Below, piece by piece: positions 36,538-44,031 of a stretch of DNA of 64,000 nucleotides. The number at the start of each line of letters is the position of its first letter. Position 1 is the stretch's first letter. The notes below the pieces were generated by a model. It had not been told where the DNA came from and made no database searches. It was given only the letters and a program-made list of their open reading frames with translations. The stretch covers positions 62,001 to 126,000 of the forward strand of contig CABYAF010000001.1 of assembly GCA_902516925.1 (NCBI GenBank), in the 5' to 3' direction. This DNA is from an uncultured Bacteroidota bacterium. GTDB taxonomy: Bacteria > Bacteroidota > Bacteroidia > Flavobacteriales > Flavobacteriaceae. The translations under genes were made by a program, and so were the position numbers.

Positions 36538-37755
36538 ATGGAAGGCTTTTCAGAAAAAACTAGAGAGTACTTTCCTTCTTTGAATAGAGTTAATAGCTCT
36601 AATCAGCAAATTATATACTTAGATGGTCCTGGAGGAACTCAGGTTCCTATTCAAGTAATTGAAGCAATTTCTCAGTACTATCTTAGATCAAATGCAAACA
36701 CTCATGGAGAGTTTATTACAAGTCAAGAGACAGATTTAGTTATGGATGATCTCCGATCTAAAGTTTCTGTTATGCTTGGGGCAGAAAGTCCAAATTCAAT
36801 TTCAATTGGTCAAAACATGACTACATTAAATTACAGTTTGGCAAGAGCTTTGTCGAGAAAATTTAATAAAGGTGATGAGGTAATTGTAACTGAGCTTGAT
36901 CATGAAGCAAATAGAGGGCCGTGGATGATCTTGAAAGAAGGGGGTGTCAAGATCATTGAAGTTAATTTAATGCAGAATGGAACTCTTGATTATTCTGATT
37001 TCAAAAGTAAAATTAATGATAGAACAGTAATGGTTTGCATGGGAATGTCGTCCAATGCATTAGGAACACTTAATAATTTCAATAAGGTTAAAGAATATTT
37101 AAAAGATAGAAAATGTCTTTTTTTGCTAGACGCTGTACATTATGCACCTCATTTTTTAATTGACGTTAAAGAGTTAGATTGTGATTTTATGTTATGTTCA
37201 GCTTATAAGTTTTATGGACCACACATCAGTTTTCTTTACTCAAAGCCTGGAGTTTTAAATAACCTTAACCCAGACAGATTAGTTGTTCAAGCGCAGGAAG
37301 CACCATATATAATTGAAACAGGGACATTGAACCATGCAGCTTGCTCAGGAGTTTCAGCAGCTATTGACTTTGTTTCATCTTTAGGCGAAGGAAGTACATA
37401 TAGGGAAAAACTGGAAAGTGCATATTTACAAATAAGTGATCATGAGTTCAAACTCGCAAAACATCTCTATGAGTCATTACAAGGCTTTGATAAAACAACT
37501 GTTATTGGTCCTGATTTTTCTTCAAGAGAACGAACACCGACAGTATCATTTGTTCACTCAGAATACTCTCCTCAAGAGGTGTGTGCTAGCTTGGCTAAAC
37601 AAAATATTTGTGCCTGGGATGGACATTTCTATGCAATTAAGGCAATCCAGCAATTAGGTCTTGAAAGTAGAGGGGGTGTAACAAGACTTGGAATTTCACT
37701 TTACAATACAAAAAAAGAGATAGACAGAGTAATTGAAGTTATAAAATCTATTTAG
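36538..37755 (+). CDS. Class V aminotransferase (cysteine-desulfurase-like, TIGR01976-type)
   Basis: A protein of about 405 aa starting MEGFSEKTREYFPSLNR at ATG 36538. It has the fold-type I PLP enzyme motifs: NMTTLNYSLARAL (cofactor phosphate region), VTELDHEANRGPW, LLDAVHYAPH with the Asp that pairs with the pyridine nitrogen, and the Lys of CSAYKFYGPH as Schiff-base residue. The LDGPGGTQVP start and WDGHFYAIKA end resemble the cysteine-desulfurase-like subfamily whose substrate is undefined. It is the last gene of the katG run and ends 1 bp from the convergent Stealth gene. Confidence 0.85.
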   Translation: MEGFSEKTREYFPSLNRVNSSNQQIIYLDGPGGTQVPIQVIEAISQYYLRSNANTHGEFITSQETDLVMDDLRSKVSVMLGAESPNSISIGQNMTTLNYSLARALSRKFNKGDEVIVTELDHEANRGPWMILKEGGVKIIEVNLMQNGTLDYSDFKSKINDRTVMVCMGMSSNALGTLNNFNKVKEYLKDRKCLFLLDAVHYAPHFLIDVKELDCDFMLCSAYKFYGPHISFLYSKPGVLNNLNPDRLVVQAQEAPYIIETGTLNHAACSGVSAAIDFVSSLGEGSTYREKLESAYLQISDHEFKLAKHLYESLQGFDKTTVIGPDFSSRERTPTVSFVHSEYSPQEVCASLAKQNICAWDGHFYAIKAIQQLGLESRGGVTRLGISLYNTKKEIDRVIEVIKSI

Positions 37756-37756
37756 T

Positions 37757-38698
37757 TTAGCTGCTTAATTTTTTGATAAACCAATTTTGAAAAACTTGCT
37801 GTGTTTCTTGCGTGGCTATATTTAGGTCTTGTATATTCAGAAATTTAACATCAGCTTTTGAATCAATACTAATTAATATATTTTCTAGTTTTTTGGCCGA
37901 AAGAATTTTGGATTTATTTATCTCTACAAGCTTATTTGTGGATGACTCAACATAGAGATTTTTTTTAATTAACAGATGCCAACAAAGACTGTAAGGCATA
38001 TACTGCCTACCATCTCTAAATTTATGCCTTATTTGGTTTTTAAGTCTCTCAGGGTTTGTATCATAAAAATTCTTGATAACTGATTTTATCTGTGGCCTTC
38101 CGCAATGATATGATTTAAAATATCTATCATGGAAACCTACAATATTTGCAGCTTTTGATTGAGCAGCATTAAAGCTTGGCCTAACGTTAAAGAATTTTTT
38201 TATTCTATGTGATATAGTTTTAATTACCTGTTTATTATATGTTTTGGCCCAGACTCCTGTTAAAACAGCTTTATTATTTATAAACCAATCTTCTTGAGAT
38301 GTCTCTTTGACAAGAAACATATCGTCATTAAAATAGATGAACTTATCTGAAAGATTTTTAATCTTGAAGAGTAATGCATCTATGGATCTAATATTAAATG
38401 TTGGCAGACAATCTTTATTCTCACGAAAAATTTCTTCATGATCAATAATTTCAATTTTATCTAAAGTCACTAGATGTTTAATGCTGTCTAAGTTTGGTCT
38501 TTGTTTATCAGTAACAATAAAGATTTTTCTTATAAATGGTGCATATTTCACAATTGATGCGATACATAGATTAATTTCATTTGCTTGAAAATATTGTCTC
38601 TTTAACGTGTTGTTGTCGGTAAGATATTCTTTGAGTTTTCTTTGATAGTCTGGTTCTGAACCATCCACCCATGTTATTACAGCATCAATTTTTTCCAT
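37757..38698 (-). CDS. Stealth-type sugar-phosphate transferase
   Basis: A 313-aa protein with the conserved regions of the Stealth family: CR1 IDAVITWVDGSEPDYQRKL (residues 4-22), CR2 with IRKIFIVTDKQRP and FIYFNDDMFLVKE (around 75-130), a CR3-like FHDRYFKSYHCGRPQI, and a CR4-like HKFRDGRQYMPY. Family members transfer sugar-1-phosphates to build phosphodiester-linked surface polysaccharides. No other capsule genes lie beside it. It begins directly after the stop codon of an XRE regulator gene and is probably controlled with it. Confidence 0.85.
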   Translation of the reverse strand: MEKIDAVITWVDGSEPDYQRKLKEYLTDNNTLKRQYFQANEINLCIASIVKYAPFIRKIFIVTDKQRPNLDSIKHLVTLDKIEIIDHEEIFRENKDCLPTFNIRSIDALLFKIKNLSDKFIYFNDDMFLVKETSQEDWFINNKAVLTGVWAKTYNKQVIKTISHRIKKFFNVRPSFNAAQSKAANIVGFHDRYFKSYHCGRPQIKSVIKNFYDTNPERLKNQIRHKFRDGRQYMPYSLCWHLLIKKNLYVESSTNKLVEINKSKILSAKKLENILISIDSKADVKFLNIQDLNIATQETQQVFQNWFIKKLSS

Positions 38699-38893
38699 CT
38701 AAACAAAATAAAAAAGCTTATTAATTGGGGTTTTTAAAGAATTGGCAATCCTCATCGCTATATCTAGTCCTGGAACAAATTTATTTTTTTCTATTGATAT
38801 TATAGTCTGCCTGCTAACACCAGTCATTGAGGCTAAGTCTTCTTGTGTTAAATTAGCACCTTTTCGATAATCTTTAACTCTATTTATAAGCAT
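38699..38893 (-). CDS. XRE-family helix-turn-helix regulator
   Basis: A 64-aa single-domain DNA-binding protein: LTQEDLASMTGVSRQTIISI (residues 15-34) is a textbook HTH, followed by EKNKFVPGLDIAMRIANSL. The small size resembles stand-alone Cro/YgzD-type repressors. Its promoter contains two copies of an 18-bp inverted repeat placed over the -7 and -33 boxes, implying autorepression. It is followed without gap by the Stealth transferase gene and divergent from the YceI operon. Confidence 0.88.
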   Translation of the reverse strand: MLINRVKDYRKGANLTQEDLASMTGVSRQTIISIEKNKFVPGLDIAMRIANSLKTPINKLFYFV

Positions 38894-38894
38894 A

Positions 38895-38912
38895 TGTAAA
38901 ATAAACTTTACA
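38895..38912. promoter_or_regulatory. Operator-like inverted repeat 1
   Basis: TGTAAA-ATAAAC-TTTACA, a perfect 6-bp inverted repeat with a 6-bp spacer, immediately upstream of the XRE start codon and overlapping the last base-pairs of its -7 box. Confidence 0.7.
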
Positions 38913-38940
38913 AATATAATAAAAATTTATGTAAAACAAA
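38911..38940 (-). promoter_or_regulatory. Promoter of the XRE-Stealth operon
   Basis: On the minus strand, TTTG at 38937-38940 and TATATTTG at 38911-38918 are 18 bp apart, matching -33 and -7. The -33 box lies inside operator 2 and the -7 box runs into operator 1. The start codon is 17 nt downstream. Confidence 0.65.
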
Positions 38941-38947
38941 CTTTACA
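38930..38947. promoter_or_regulatory. Operator-like inverted repeat 2
   Basis: TGTAAA-ACAAAC-TTTACA, perfect half-sites and nearly identical spacer to repeat 1, starting 35 bp from it. It contains the -33 TTTG of the XRE promoter on the minus strand. Confidence 0.7.
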
Positions 38948-38968
38948 TAACTTTACTTTTTTTAGTTT

Positions 38969-38986
38969 TGTAAAGTAAGCTTAACA
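38969..38986. promoter_or_regulatory. Operator-like inverted repeat 3
   Basis: TGTAAA-GTAAGC-TTAACA, one mismatch from the perfect repeat, 39 bp after the start of repeat 2. Confidence 0.55.
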
Positions 38987-38993
38987 TATTAAA

Positions 38994-39011
38994 TGTATAG
39001 TTTGCTTTACA
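38994..39011. promoter_or_regulatory. Operator-like inverted repeat 4
   Basis: Read on the minus strand: TGTAAA-GCAAAC-TATACA, one mismatch from the perfect repeat, 25 bp after the start of repeat 3 and 90 bp upstream of the YceI gene. Confidence 0.55.
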
Positions 39012-39101
39012 TTATGCTCAAAGATGTTAAAGAATAATTAAAACTATTTTAAAAATACTCTTCAAAGGTTGATTTTTCTAGTTTTACTTAAATTTTAATA
39101 C

Positions 39102-39713
39102 ATGAAAAAATTAATCACTTTATTAATGTTTGTCTCACTGGTTTCATGTAACATGAATTCAAACAAAACAGCAGAGACTAATGATGTCACAATGACGGCG
39201 GTTGACGCAACTTATAATATCAATCAAGATCAAAGTAGTCTAGTATGGACTGGACGTGAAGTTTCAACAAGTTCTCACTACGGAACTATTAACTTTACAT
39301 CTGGACAATTTGAAATTGCAGATGGTCTAATTTCACAAGGAGAATTTTTTGTAGATATGACATCTATTACTGTTCAAGACTTAACTGGAGGAAGTAAAGA
39401 AAGATTAGAGGGTCACTTAAGATCAGATGACTTTTTTTCAGTTGAATCTTTTCCAACTGCCCATTTGTATATATCAAGCTCTGAAGTAATTTCAAATGGA
39501 AAATGGATGGTTAATGGATTTTTAACCATTAAAGATATTTCACATCCAGTGTTGTTTGAAATGGCTAATACCGAGGATGGATGGAATGCTAGCCTTGTTT
39601 TCGATCGTTCTAAGTATAATGTAAAATTTAGATCAGGAACATTTTTTGAAAACCTGGGAGATAAGCTCATATACGATGATATTGAATTAAAAATTAACTT
39701 AAAAACTTCATAA
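39102..39713 (+). CDS. YceI-family lipoprotein
   Basis: A 203-aa protein with lipobox LVSC (Cys 16) and a YceI lipocalin-like domain: YNINQDQSSLVWTGREVSTS, then GSKERLEGHLRSDDFFSVES and FPTAHLYISS, and a C-terminal GWNASLVFDRSKYNVKFRSG. YceI proteins bind polyisoprenoid or quinone-like lipids in the periplasm. It is the first gene of a tight three-gene operon with a CDGSH microprotein (1 bp later) and an NADPH-dependent FMN reductase. Its upstream region carries the inverted-repeat array next to the XRE gene. Confidence 0.88.
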   Translation: MKKLITLLMFVSLVSCNMNSNKTAETNDVTMTAVDATYNINQDQSSLVWTGREVSTSSHYGTINFTSGQFEIADGLISQGEFFVDMTSITVQDLTGGSKERLEGHLRSDDFFSVESFPTAHLYISSSEVISNGKWMVNGFLTIKDISHPVLFEMANTEDGWNASLVFDRSKYNVKFRSGTFFENLGDKLIYDDIELKINLKTS

Positions 39714-39714
39714 T

Positions 39715-39798
39715 ATGAATTCTAATAGACCTAGATGTGGCTGTGGAAACACGCAAGACCCAGAAGGATTTTGTGATGGTTCTCACAGTAGCCAATAA
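39715..39798 (+). CDS. CDGSH iron-sulfur microprotein (27 aa)
   Basis: ATG 39715 to TAA 39798 encodes MNSNRPRCGCGNTQDPEGFC followed by DGSHSSQ. The C-x-C-x9-C-x3-H ligand set (Cys 8, Cys 10, Cys 20, His 24) is the 3Cys-1His 2Fe-2S motif of CDGSH proteins, almost without any surrounding fold. It starts 1 bp after the YceI stop codon, and its stop codon shares a base with the ATG of the reductase (TAATG), so it is translated within the operon. Usual bacterial CDGSH proteins are two or more times longer. The cluster probably needs dimer or partner support, which is inference. Confidence 0.82.
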   Translation: MNSNRPRCGCGNTQDPEGFCDGSHSSQ

Positions 39799-40358
39799 TG
39801 AATAAATTACTTGCATTTGGGGCATCTTCCTCAAAAAATTCAAGGAATAAAAAACTAGCCTCTTATGTTGCCAATAGAATGGATCCAAAAGAGGCTATTA
39901 TCGTTGACTTAAACGAATTTGAAATGCCTATTTACAGCGAAGATAGAGAACAAGAGATAGGCGTTCCAGATAAAGCTTATGAGTTTAAAAAATTGGTCAA
40001 TGAAAGTATTGGAATAATTATTTCACTTGCTGAGCACAATGGTTCCTATACCTCGGCATTTAAAAACATATATGACTGGATCTCTGTAATTGAAAAAACA
40101 GTATGGTGTAATAAGCCTTTAATTTTATTATCAACTAGTGATGGACAGAATGCTGGCAGAACAGTTCTTAAAACAGCTTTATCAAGCTTTTCTAGACAAA
40201 GTAAAGAAGAAATCCCTCATTTTTCACTTCCAAGATTTAATGAAAACTTTTCTGACACTGATGGAATAACAGATAAAAAATTAATTGAAGATTTAGATAA
40301 ACAGATAAGTATATTTTCGAGACAGGTAGATGATCTACTTAATTCCAGTAACAATTAG
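39798..40358 (+). CDS. NADPH-dependent FMN reductase
   Basis: A 186-aa flavodoxin-like protein. It begins LLAFGASSSKNSRNKKLASY, the S-x-R/N-x-S phosphate-binding start of the family, and contains IIISLAEHNGSYTSAFKNIY, matching the usual 'P.Y.gs.p..LKN.iDw' motif, with IYDWIS following. It reduces quinones, azo compounds or free flavins at NAD(P)H expense; the specific acceptor is unknown, though the adjacent CDGSH cluster protein is a natural candidate partner. The 3' end overlaps a convergent methyltransferase gene by 24 bp. Confidence 0.88.
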   Translation: MNKLLAFGASSSKNSRNKKLASYVANRMDPKEAIIVDLNEFEMPIYSEDREQEIGVPDKAYEFKKLVNESIGIIISLAEHNGSYTSAFKNIYDWISVIEKTVWCNKPLILLSTSDGQNAGRTVLKTALSSFSRQSKEEIPHFSLPRFNENFSDTDGITDKKLIEDLDKQISIFSRQVDDLLNSSNN

Positions 40359-40943
40359 CGTCCCATTCCATTCACCTTTTTTACCATAGCACCAAGACTC
40401 TACATTAACAAATCCTGCTTTTTTAAAAAAGTCTAACCACGTATTTTCTGAGAATAACTGCATAATACTAATTGATGTCTCTTCCTTCCAAGTGTTAGAC
40501 GGTTTGTTTTCTTTATAATGGTCAATACCCATAATTAATCTACCCCCTTTATTTAGCCAATTATCATAAATATGATTTATGAGAATTTCTGGCTTTTTAA
40601 AATAATAGAAAACTTCCATTGAGTGAACAATATCAACCTTTTCATTAGGATTCCAATCTAATAAGTCAGAACAGAAATAATTGTTTTTTCCATCTAGTCT
40701 TTTTGCTTTTTCAATCATATGAGCCGATCCGTCTATACCAATTGCTTCTTTGCATCTTGGGTCAGAGGAAATAGCTCTGATGACCCAGCCATTTCCACAG
40801 CCAGCATCTATAAAACTATAATTACCCATCCCTTTAGTTGAGTATTCAATCATGTTTTTAACAGATGCAGAGTGGTTTTTCTCCATACCTTCATCTTTTC
40901 CACTTAAAACCCAATTACTAAAAACCTTAATAGGAGACTCCAT
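40335..40943 (-). CDS. Class I SAM-dependent methyltransferase
   Basis: A 202-aa protein with motif I FIDAGCGNGWVIRAISSDP near residue 43, acidic loop AIGIDGSAHMIEKAKRL, and VDIVHSMEVFYYFKKPE as motif II. WKEETSISIMQLFSENTWLD and WNGTLIVTG close the protein. The substrate is unknown. It is the last gene of a three-gene minus-strand operon, starting right after the histidine phosphatase stop codon, and overlaps the convergent flavin reductase gene. Confidence 0.82.
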   Translation of the reverse strand: MESPIKVFSNWVLSGKDEGMEKNHSASVKNMIEYSTKGMGNYSFIDAGCGNGWVIRAISSDPRCKEAIGIDGSAHMIEKAKRLDGKNNYFCSDLLDWNPNEKVDIVHSMEVFYYFKKPEILINHIYDNWLNKGGRLIMGIDHYKENKPSNTWKEETSISIMQLFSENTWLDFFKKAGFVNVESWCYGKKGEWNGTLIVTGIK

Positions 40944-41438
40944 CTAATCTACAGTAATTAATTTATGGTTTAAGCCAGAGTTACAGATCGAAACGATATA
41001 AAGGTTAGAGTTATTTAAGTCATCTATTTGTTCATAGTACTTTTCGTTAATAAGATTATTCACAAAGTCAGGTATTGTATTACTATGACCAACAACAAGA
41101 GTGTTTTCTCCCTCATTTGAATTTAAAAAATCTTCATACACTATATCATCAGCAGAATATATGAGTATTTCCAAATTATTTTTATGTGCAAGAGGCTTAA
41201 CTGTTTTCAGTGTTCTTTTGTAATTTGTAGAATATATTTTAGAAATATCTTTATCAAAGAAATATTTTTTCCAGTTTTCAGCTCTCATAAAACCATTATT
41301 ATTAAGATCTGGATCGCGATCTGATTTATCAGTTCTAACTTTCTCAGCATGTCTAATAAGGTATATTTTAGAACATTCATCACTAGGGTTCTCAAATGAA
41401 ACAAATATGAAAAGCAATAATATTTTTAAAATACTCAA
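40944..41438 (-). CDS. Histidine phosphatase family protein, exported
   Basis: A 164-aa protein starting with a hydrophobic segment (MSILKILLLFIFVSF) that looks like a signal peptide. The phosphatase core has the phospho-accepting His in YLIRHAEK (near residue 28), Arg in STNYKRTLKT, and the second His in LVVGHSNT near residue 117. Substrate unknown; export suggests a periplasmic phosphomonoesterase. It overlaps the preceding membrane-protein gene by 4 bp and abuts the methyltransferase gene. Confidence 0.82.
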   Translation of the reverse strand: MSILKILLLFIFVSFENPSDECSKIYLIRHAEKVRTDKSDRDPDLNNNGFMRAENWKKYFFDKDISKIYSTNYKRTLKTVKPLAHKNNLEILIYSADDIVYEDFLNSNEGENTLVVGHSNTIPDFVNNLINEKYYEQIDDLNNSNLYIVSICNSGLNHKLITVD

Positions 41439-42139
41439 AGGACTATTTTTCTTTTACTTACAGCATAAATTAAATATGCAATAATCATTACAAGAGGCTC
41501 CCAAATCAAAAGATAGTAGGGCCACTCACCAATAACAAGGGGATTGCTTACTTCAGGGGGTGCATTTACATACATATAATTTGAATCTAACAAAAAATTA
41601 ATTGGCATTATGATTGCCATTAAAATATTGAGGTGAATCCAAATCTTAAACCATGAGAACTTAGGAAGCTTAAGATCTAAATGTAGAAACATAAAAACGG
41701 GTAAAGCTATAATTAAACTATGTGAGACATAGTAGTTTAAATAATATCTTAAAGACCCATCAAAATAGTTCATCTGTGGTGTCAAAATTGCCATGATTCC
41801 ACCAATAACACCTGTGTAATATACAAATTGAAAGAGCTTATCTTTTTTCTTTATAAAAGGAAGAACACAACATATAAGGGAAGATATTCCACATAATTGA
41901 ATAGGCAAATTATATTGAATATCCCATGTGCCACTCATAATATATCCTCCATTTTCAGTTATAAAATCAATAATCATTATAGCCCCGATTAGATATGTAA
42001 CTTGTATTTTTTGCCTTCTATTTAAAAACCTAGCAAGAATAAGAGGAACAGAAATAAACAATAATGAAAAAAGAGTCCAAGTTTTCCACTCATCTGTCAT
42101 AAATTCAATGACATATATTGGGATTGGATTCTCTTCCAT
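41435..42139 (-). CDS. TIGR02206/YwaF-like membrane protein
   Basis: A 234-aa protein with about six or seven membrane spans. The central LPIQLCGISSLICCVLPFI ('lPLhlC...' pattern), PQMNYFDGSLRYYLNYYVSH and the terminal GEWPYYLLIWEPLVMIIAYL strongly resemble the TIGR02206/YwaF family of unknown role. It is the first gene of the operon with the phosphatase and methyltransferase genes. Confidence 0.8.
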   Translation of the reverse strand: MEENPIPIYVIEFMTDEWKTWTLFSLLFISVPLILARFLNRRQKIQVTYLIGAIMIIDFITENGGYIMSGTWDIQYNLPIQLCGISSLICCVLPFIKKKDKLFQFVYYTGVIGGIMAILTPQMNYFDGSLRYYLNYYVSHSLIIALPVFMFLHLDLKLPKFSWFKIWIHLNILMAIIMPINFLLDSNYMYVNAPPEVSNPLVIGEWPYYLLIWEPLVMIIAYLIYAVSKRKIVL

Positions 42140-42173
42140 ATTAAAGTGGTTTTTTCAAATGTATAAAAACTAT

Positions 42174-43148
42174 TTAACTAAGATTATAATAGAATGAGTT
42201 TCTCAATAACTCTAGACTTTTTGGTACGGCGATGTTAGCATCTTCATTTCCCTCAAACTCAAGAGAGATATATCCTTTGTAATCATTTTTTCTCATTAAC
42301 TCACCTATCGACTTATAATCAATATTAATTTGATCAAACGCTGGCCATTTTGCACCCCCATAGTATGTTTTTGCTTGAATTAAACAAGTATGAGGAGCCA
42401 ATTCAGCTAGTTGCTTTTCTCTGTTATCAAAGAAATTCCCTGTATCTAATGTAACACTTAACCAGGGAGAGTCTATTGTGTTGACAATTTTCATCACTCC
42501 TCTAGAAGTTAGGCCTAAACCCCAGTGGTTCTCAAGACCTAGAACAACTCCACATTTTTCTGCGGTTGGAATACATTGTTCAATAGAATCAATAACCCAT
42601 TTAAATCCTTCTTCCTCAGTATAGCCGTCAATTATAGATTCTACACCCTTGTTGTCCATTAAAACATCAAACTCTGACTTATCTCCAGCTGGTTTAGTTG
42701 TTCCCCACCTACCAGTATTAATTCTAATAGTTGGAATTCCTAAAGAATATGCCACTTCGATCTGATGCTTCGTTAATTCAATATTTTCTTTTCTTTTTAA
42801 GGTATCAGGACTAACAAAACTTTGATGAGTGGAGAGCCCCATAATATCTAAACCTGAATCGAATGCTCTTTTTTTGAGTTTTTGTAAATAATCATTTTCT
42901 TCGGACTCCATCTGAATAAGGAGTAATTCTATTCCATCGAATCCAAATTCAGATGCTTTATCAATACAATACTCGATTGGTGTTTCACGTCCATTAAATT
43001 GCCAGAACGAGTATGTAGAAACTCCAATAGGATTATGTTTAATTTTTCTTAGAGTTACCTCTTTATTAGCATCAAATTTCGAAGAGCCAAAAAATGGTGC
43101 TCCTAAGGATGCAGTTGCAAGTGATTTTAGTAAAGATCTTCTTTTCAT
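42174..43148 (-). CDS. Tat-exported sugar phosphate isomerase/epimerase-like TIM barrel protein
   Basis: A protein of about 324 aa from ATG 43148. It begins MKRRSLLKSLATASLGAPFF, a twin-arginine signal (RRSLLK) followed by a hydrophobic stretch, so export through the Tat system is likely and tatA is in this window. The rest is an AP-endonuclease-2-like TIM barrel: IGVSTYSFW, GFDGIELLLIQM, GVVLGLENHWG and SVTLDTGNFFDN provide the usual Glu, His and Asp metal ligands. YISLEFEGNED near the end fits the last metal Glu. Substrate unknown. Confidence 0.82.
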   Translation of the reverse strand: MKRRSLLKSLATASLGAPFFGSSKFDANKEVTLRKIKHNPIGVSTYSFWQFNGRETPIEYCIDKASEFGFDGIELLLIQMESEENDYLQKLKKRAFDSGLDIMGLSTHQSFVSPDTLKRKENIELTKHQIEVAYSLGIPTIRINTGRWGTTKPAGDKSEFDVLMDNKGVESIIDGYTEEEGFKWVIDSIEQCIPTAEKCGVVLGLENHWGLGLTSRGVMKIVNTIDSPWLSVTLDTGNFFDNREKQLAELAPHTCLIQAKTYYGGAKWPAFDQINIDYKSIGELMRKNDYKGYISLEFEGNEDANIAVPKSLELLRNSFYYNLS

Positions 43149-43222
43149 GTTGAACAAGTTATTTTTTTATCTAAATTTAATAAATTCAAATTCAAAATTA
43201 TTTTAACCTAAACAAACAAATT

Positions 43223-43972
43223 ATGAAAAAAATATTTTTAATTATAACTCTTATTGCGTTAGGATCAGTTTCAGCGCAAGGAAATGGAGATTATGTAAAC
43301 ATGACTTTTGTTAAAACTACACCAGGTGAAGACTATGGTACAATTATTAATGAAAAGTGGAAAGAGTTGGCTCAAATGAGAGCTGACGAAGGTACAATTA
43401 CAGGATGGGATGTTTGGTGGCGTCCAGGTACAGTAGAAACTGATGAATGGAATATGGTAATTGTTACAATTGCTAAACATCCAGATAGTTTAAATGCTAA
43501 TGCTGGTGTAAAAAAAATGAGACCTAATTATAGTGAAATGGATATTGAGATATTTCAAGAAAAGAATCTTAAGTCTAGAACTATTGTATACGATCACCTA
43601 TACGCAAACAAAGGATTAAATTTTGTAGCGAATGAAGGAGAAACTCCTGATGCTCCTCAAGTTGCTGTTCTTAACTTTATGAAAACAGATATAGTTGACG
43701 GATATGAGTATGAAAAAGCAGAAAACTCACTTAACTCAGGCGGATTAGGTGAAAGAGCAGGATGGGGTCTTTTAAAAAGACTTGACCGTGTTGGAGAAAA
43801 TGTTTATAATAACTACATGACAGTAGATTTTTATGATTCTTGGGAAACAATGATGATGACAAGAGAGCAAACAGTTAGAATTCCAAAACAGATGCAATCA
43901 GTACTTAACATGAGGGCACACTTAAATAGTATTGCGCTTTGGAATGCAGTATCAGTAAGACCAAGTGAATAA
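43223..43972 (+). CDS. Secreted protein with two internal repeats, unknown function
   Basis: A 249-aa protein with signal peptide MKKIFLIITLIALGSVSAQ. The mature part appears to contain two related halves. One begins YVNMTFVKTTPGEDYGTII and contains a GTITGWDVWWR segment. The other begins VAVLNFMKTDIVDGYEYEKA and contains ERAGWGLLKRL. That arrangement suggests two dimeric alpha/beta-barrel-like units, though I do not recognise the family. It stands alone, is followed by a strong terminator, and codon use looks native (few rare codons), hinting at good expression. Confidence 0.65.
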   Translation: MKKIFLIITLIALGSVSAQGNGDYVNMTFVKTTPGEDYGTIINEKWKELAQMRADEGTITGWDVWWRPGTVETDEWNMVIVTIAKHPDSLNANAGVKKMRPNYSEMDIEIFQEKNLKSRTIVYDHLYANKGLNFVANEGETPDAPQVAVLNFMKTDIVDGYEYEKAENSLNSGGLGERAGWGLLKRLDRVGENVYNNYMTVDFYDSWETMMMTREQTVRIPKQMQSVLNMRAHLNSIALWNAVSVRPSE

Positions 43973-43991
43973 TTAATTTTACTAATTATAT

Positions 43992-44019
43992 AAAACCCCT
44001 ACTTTGTGGGGGTTTTTTT
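43992..44019 (+). terminator. Rho-independent terminator
   Basis: An 11-bp stem, AAAACCCCTAC with GTGGGGGTTTT (one T-G pair) and a TTT loop, runs into a T-tract. It ends the 43223 gene. Its T-tract runs directly into the -7 box of the beta-lactamase-like gene. Confidence 0.82.
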
Positions 44020-44026
44020 ATTTTTG
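44019..44026 (+). promoter_or_regulatory. -7 promoter box of the beta-lactamase-like gene
   Basis: TATTTTTG fits TANNTTTG and ends 5 nt before the ATG at 44032. It begins within the T-tract of the preceding terminator, so terminator and promoter are fused. Confidence 0.5.
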
Positions 44027-44031
44027 ATACT

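Noticed and set aside
37436-37657. Second plus-strand frame within the aminotransferase gene
   Set aside because: Out-of-frame reading of conserved PLP-enzyme sequence; no independent support.
42981-42990. TGTTTCACGT, a possible third parS site
   Set aside because: Only one half-site matches; the other half reads CCATT and breaks the palindrome. It lies inside the sugar-isomerase-like gene.
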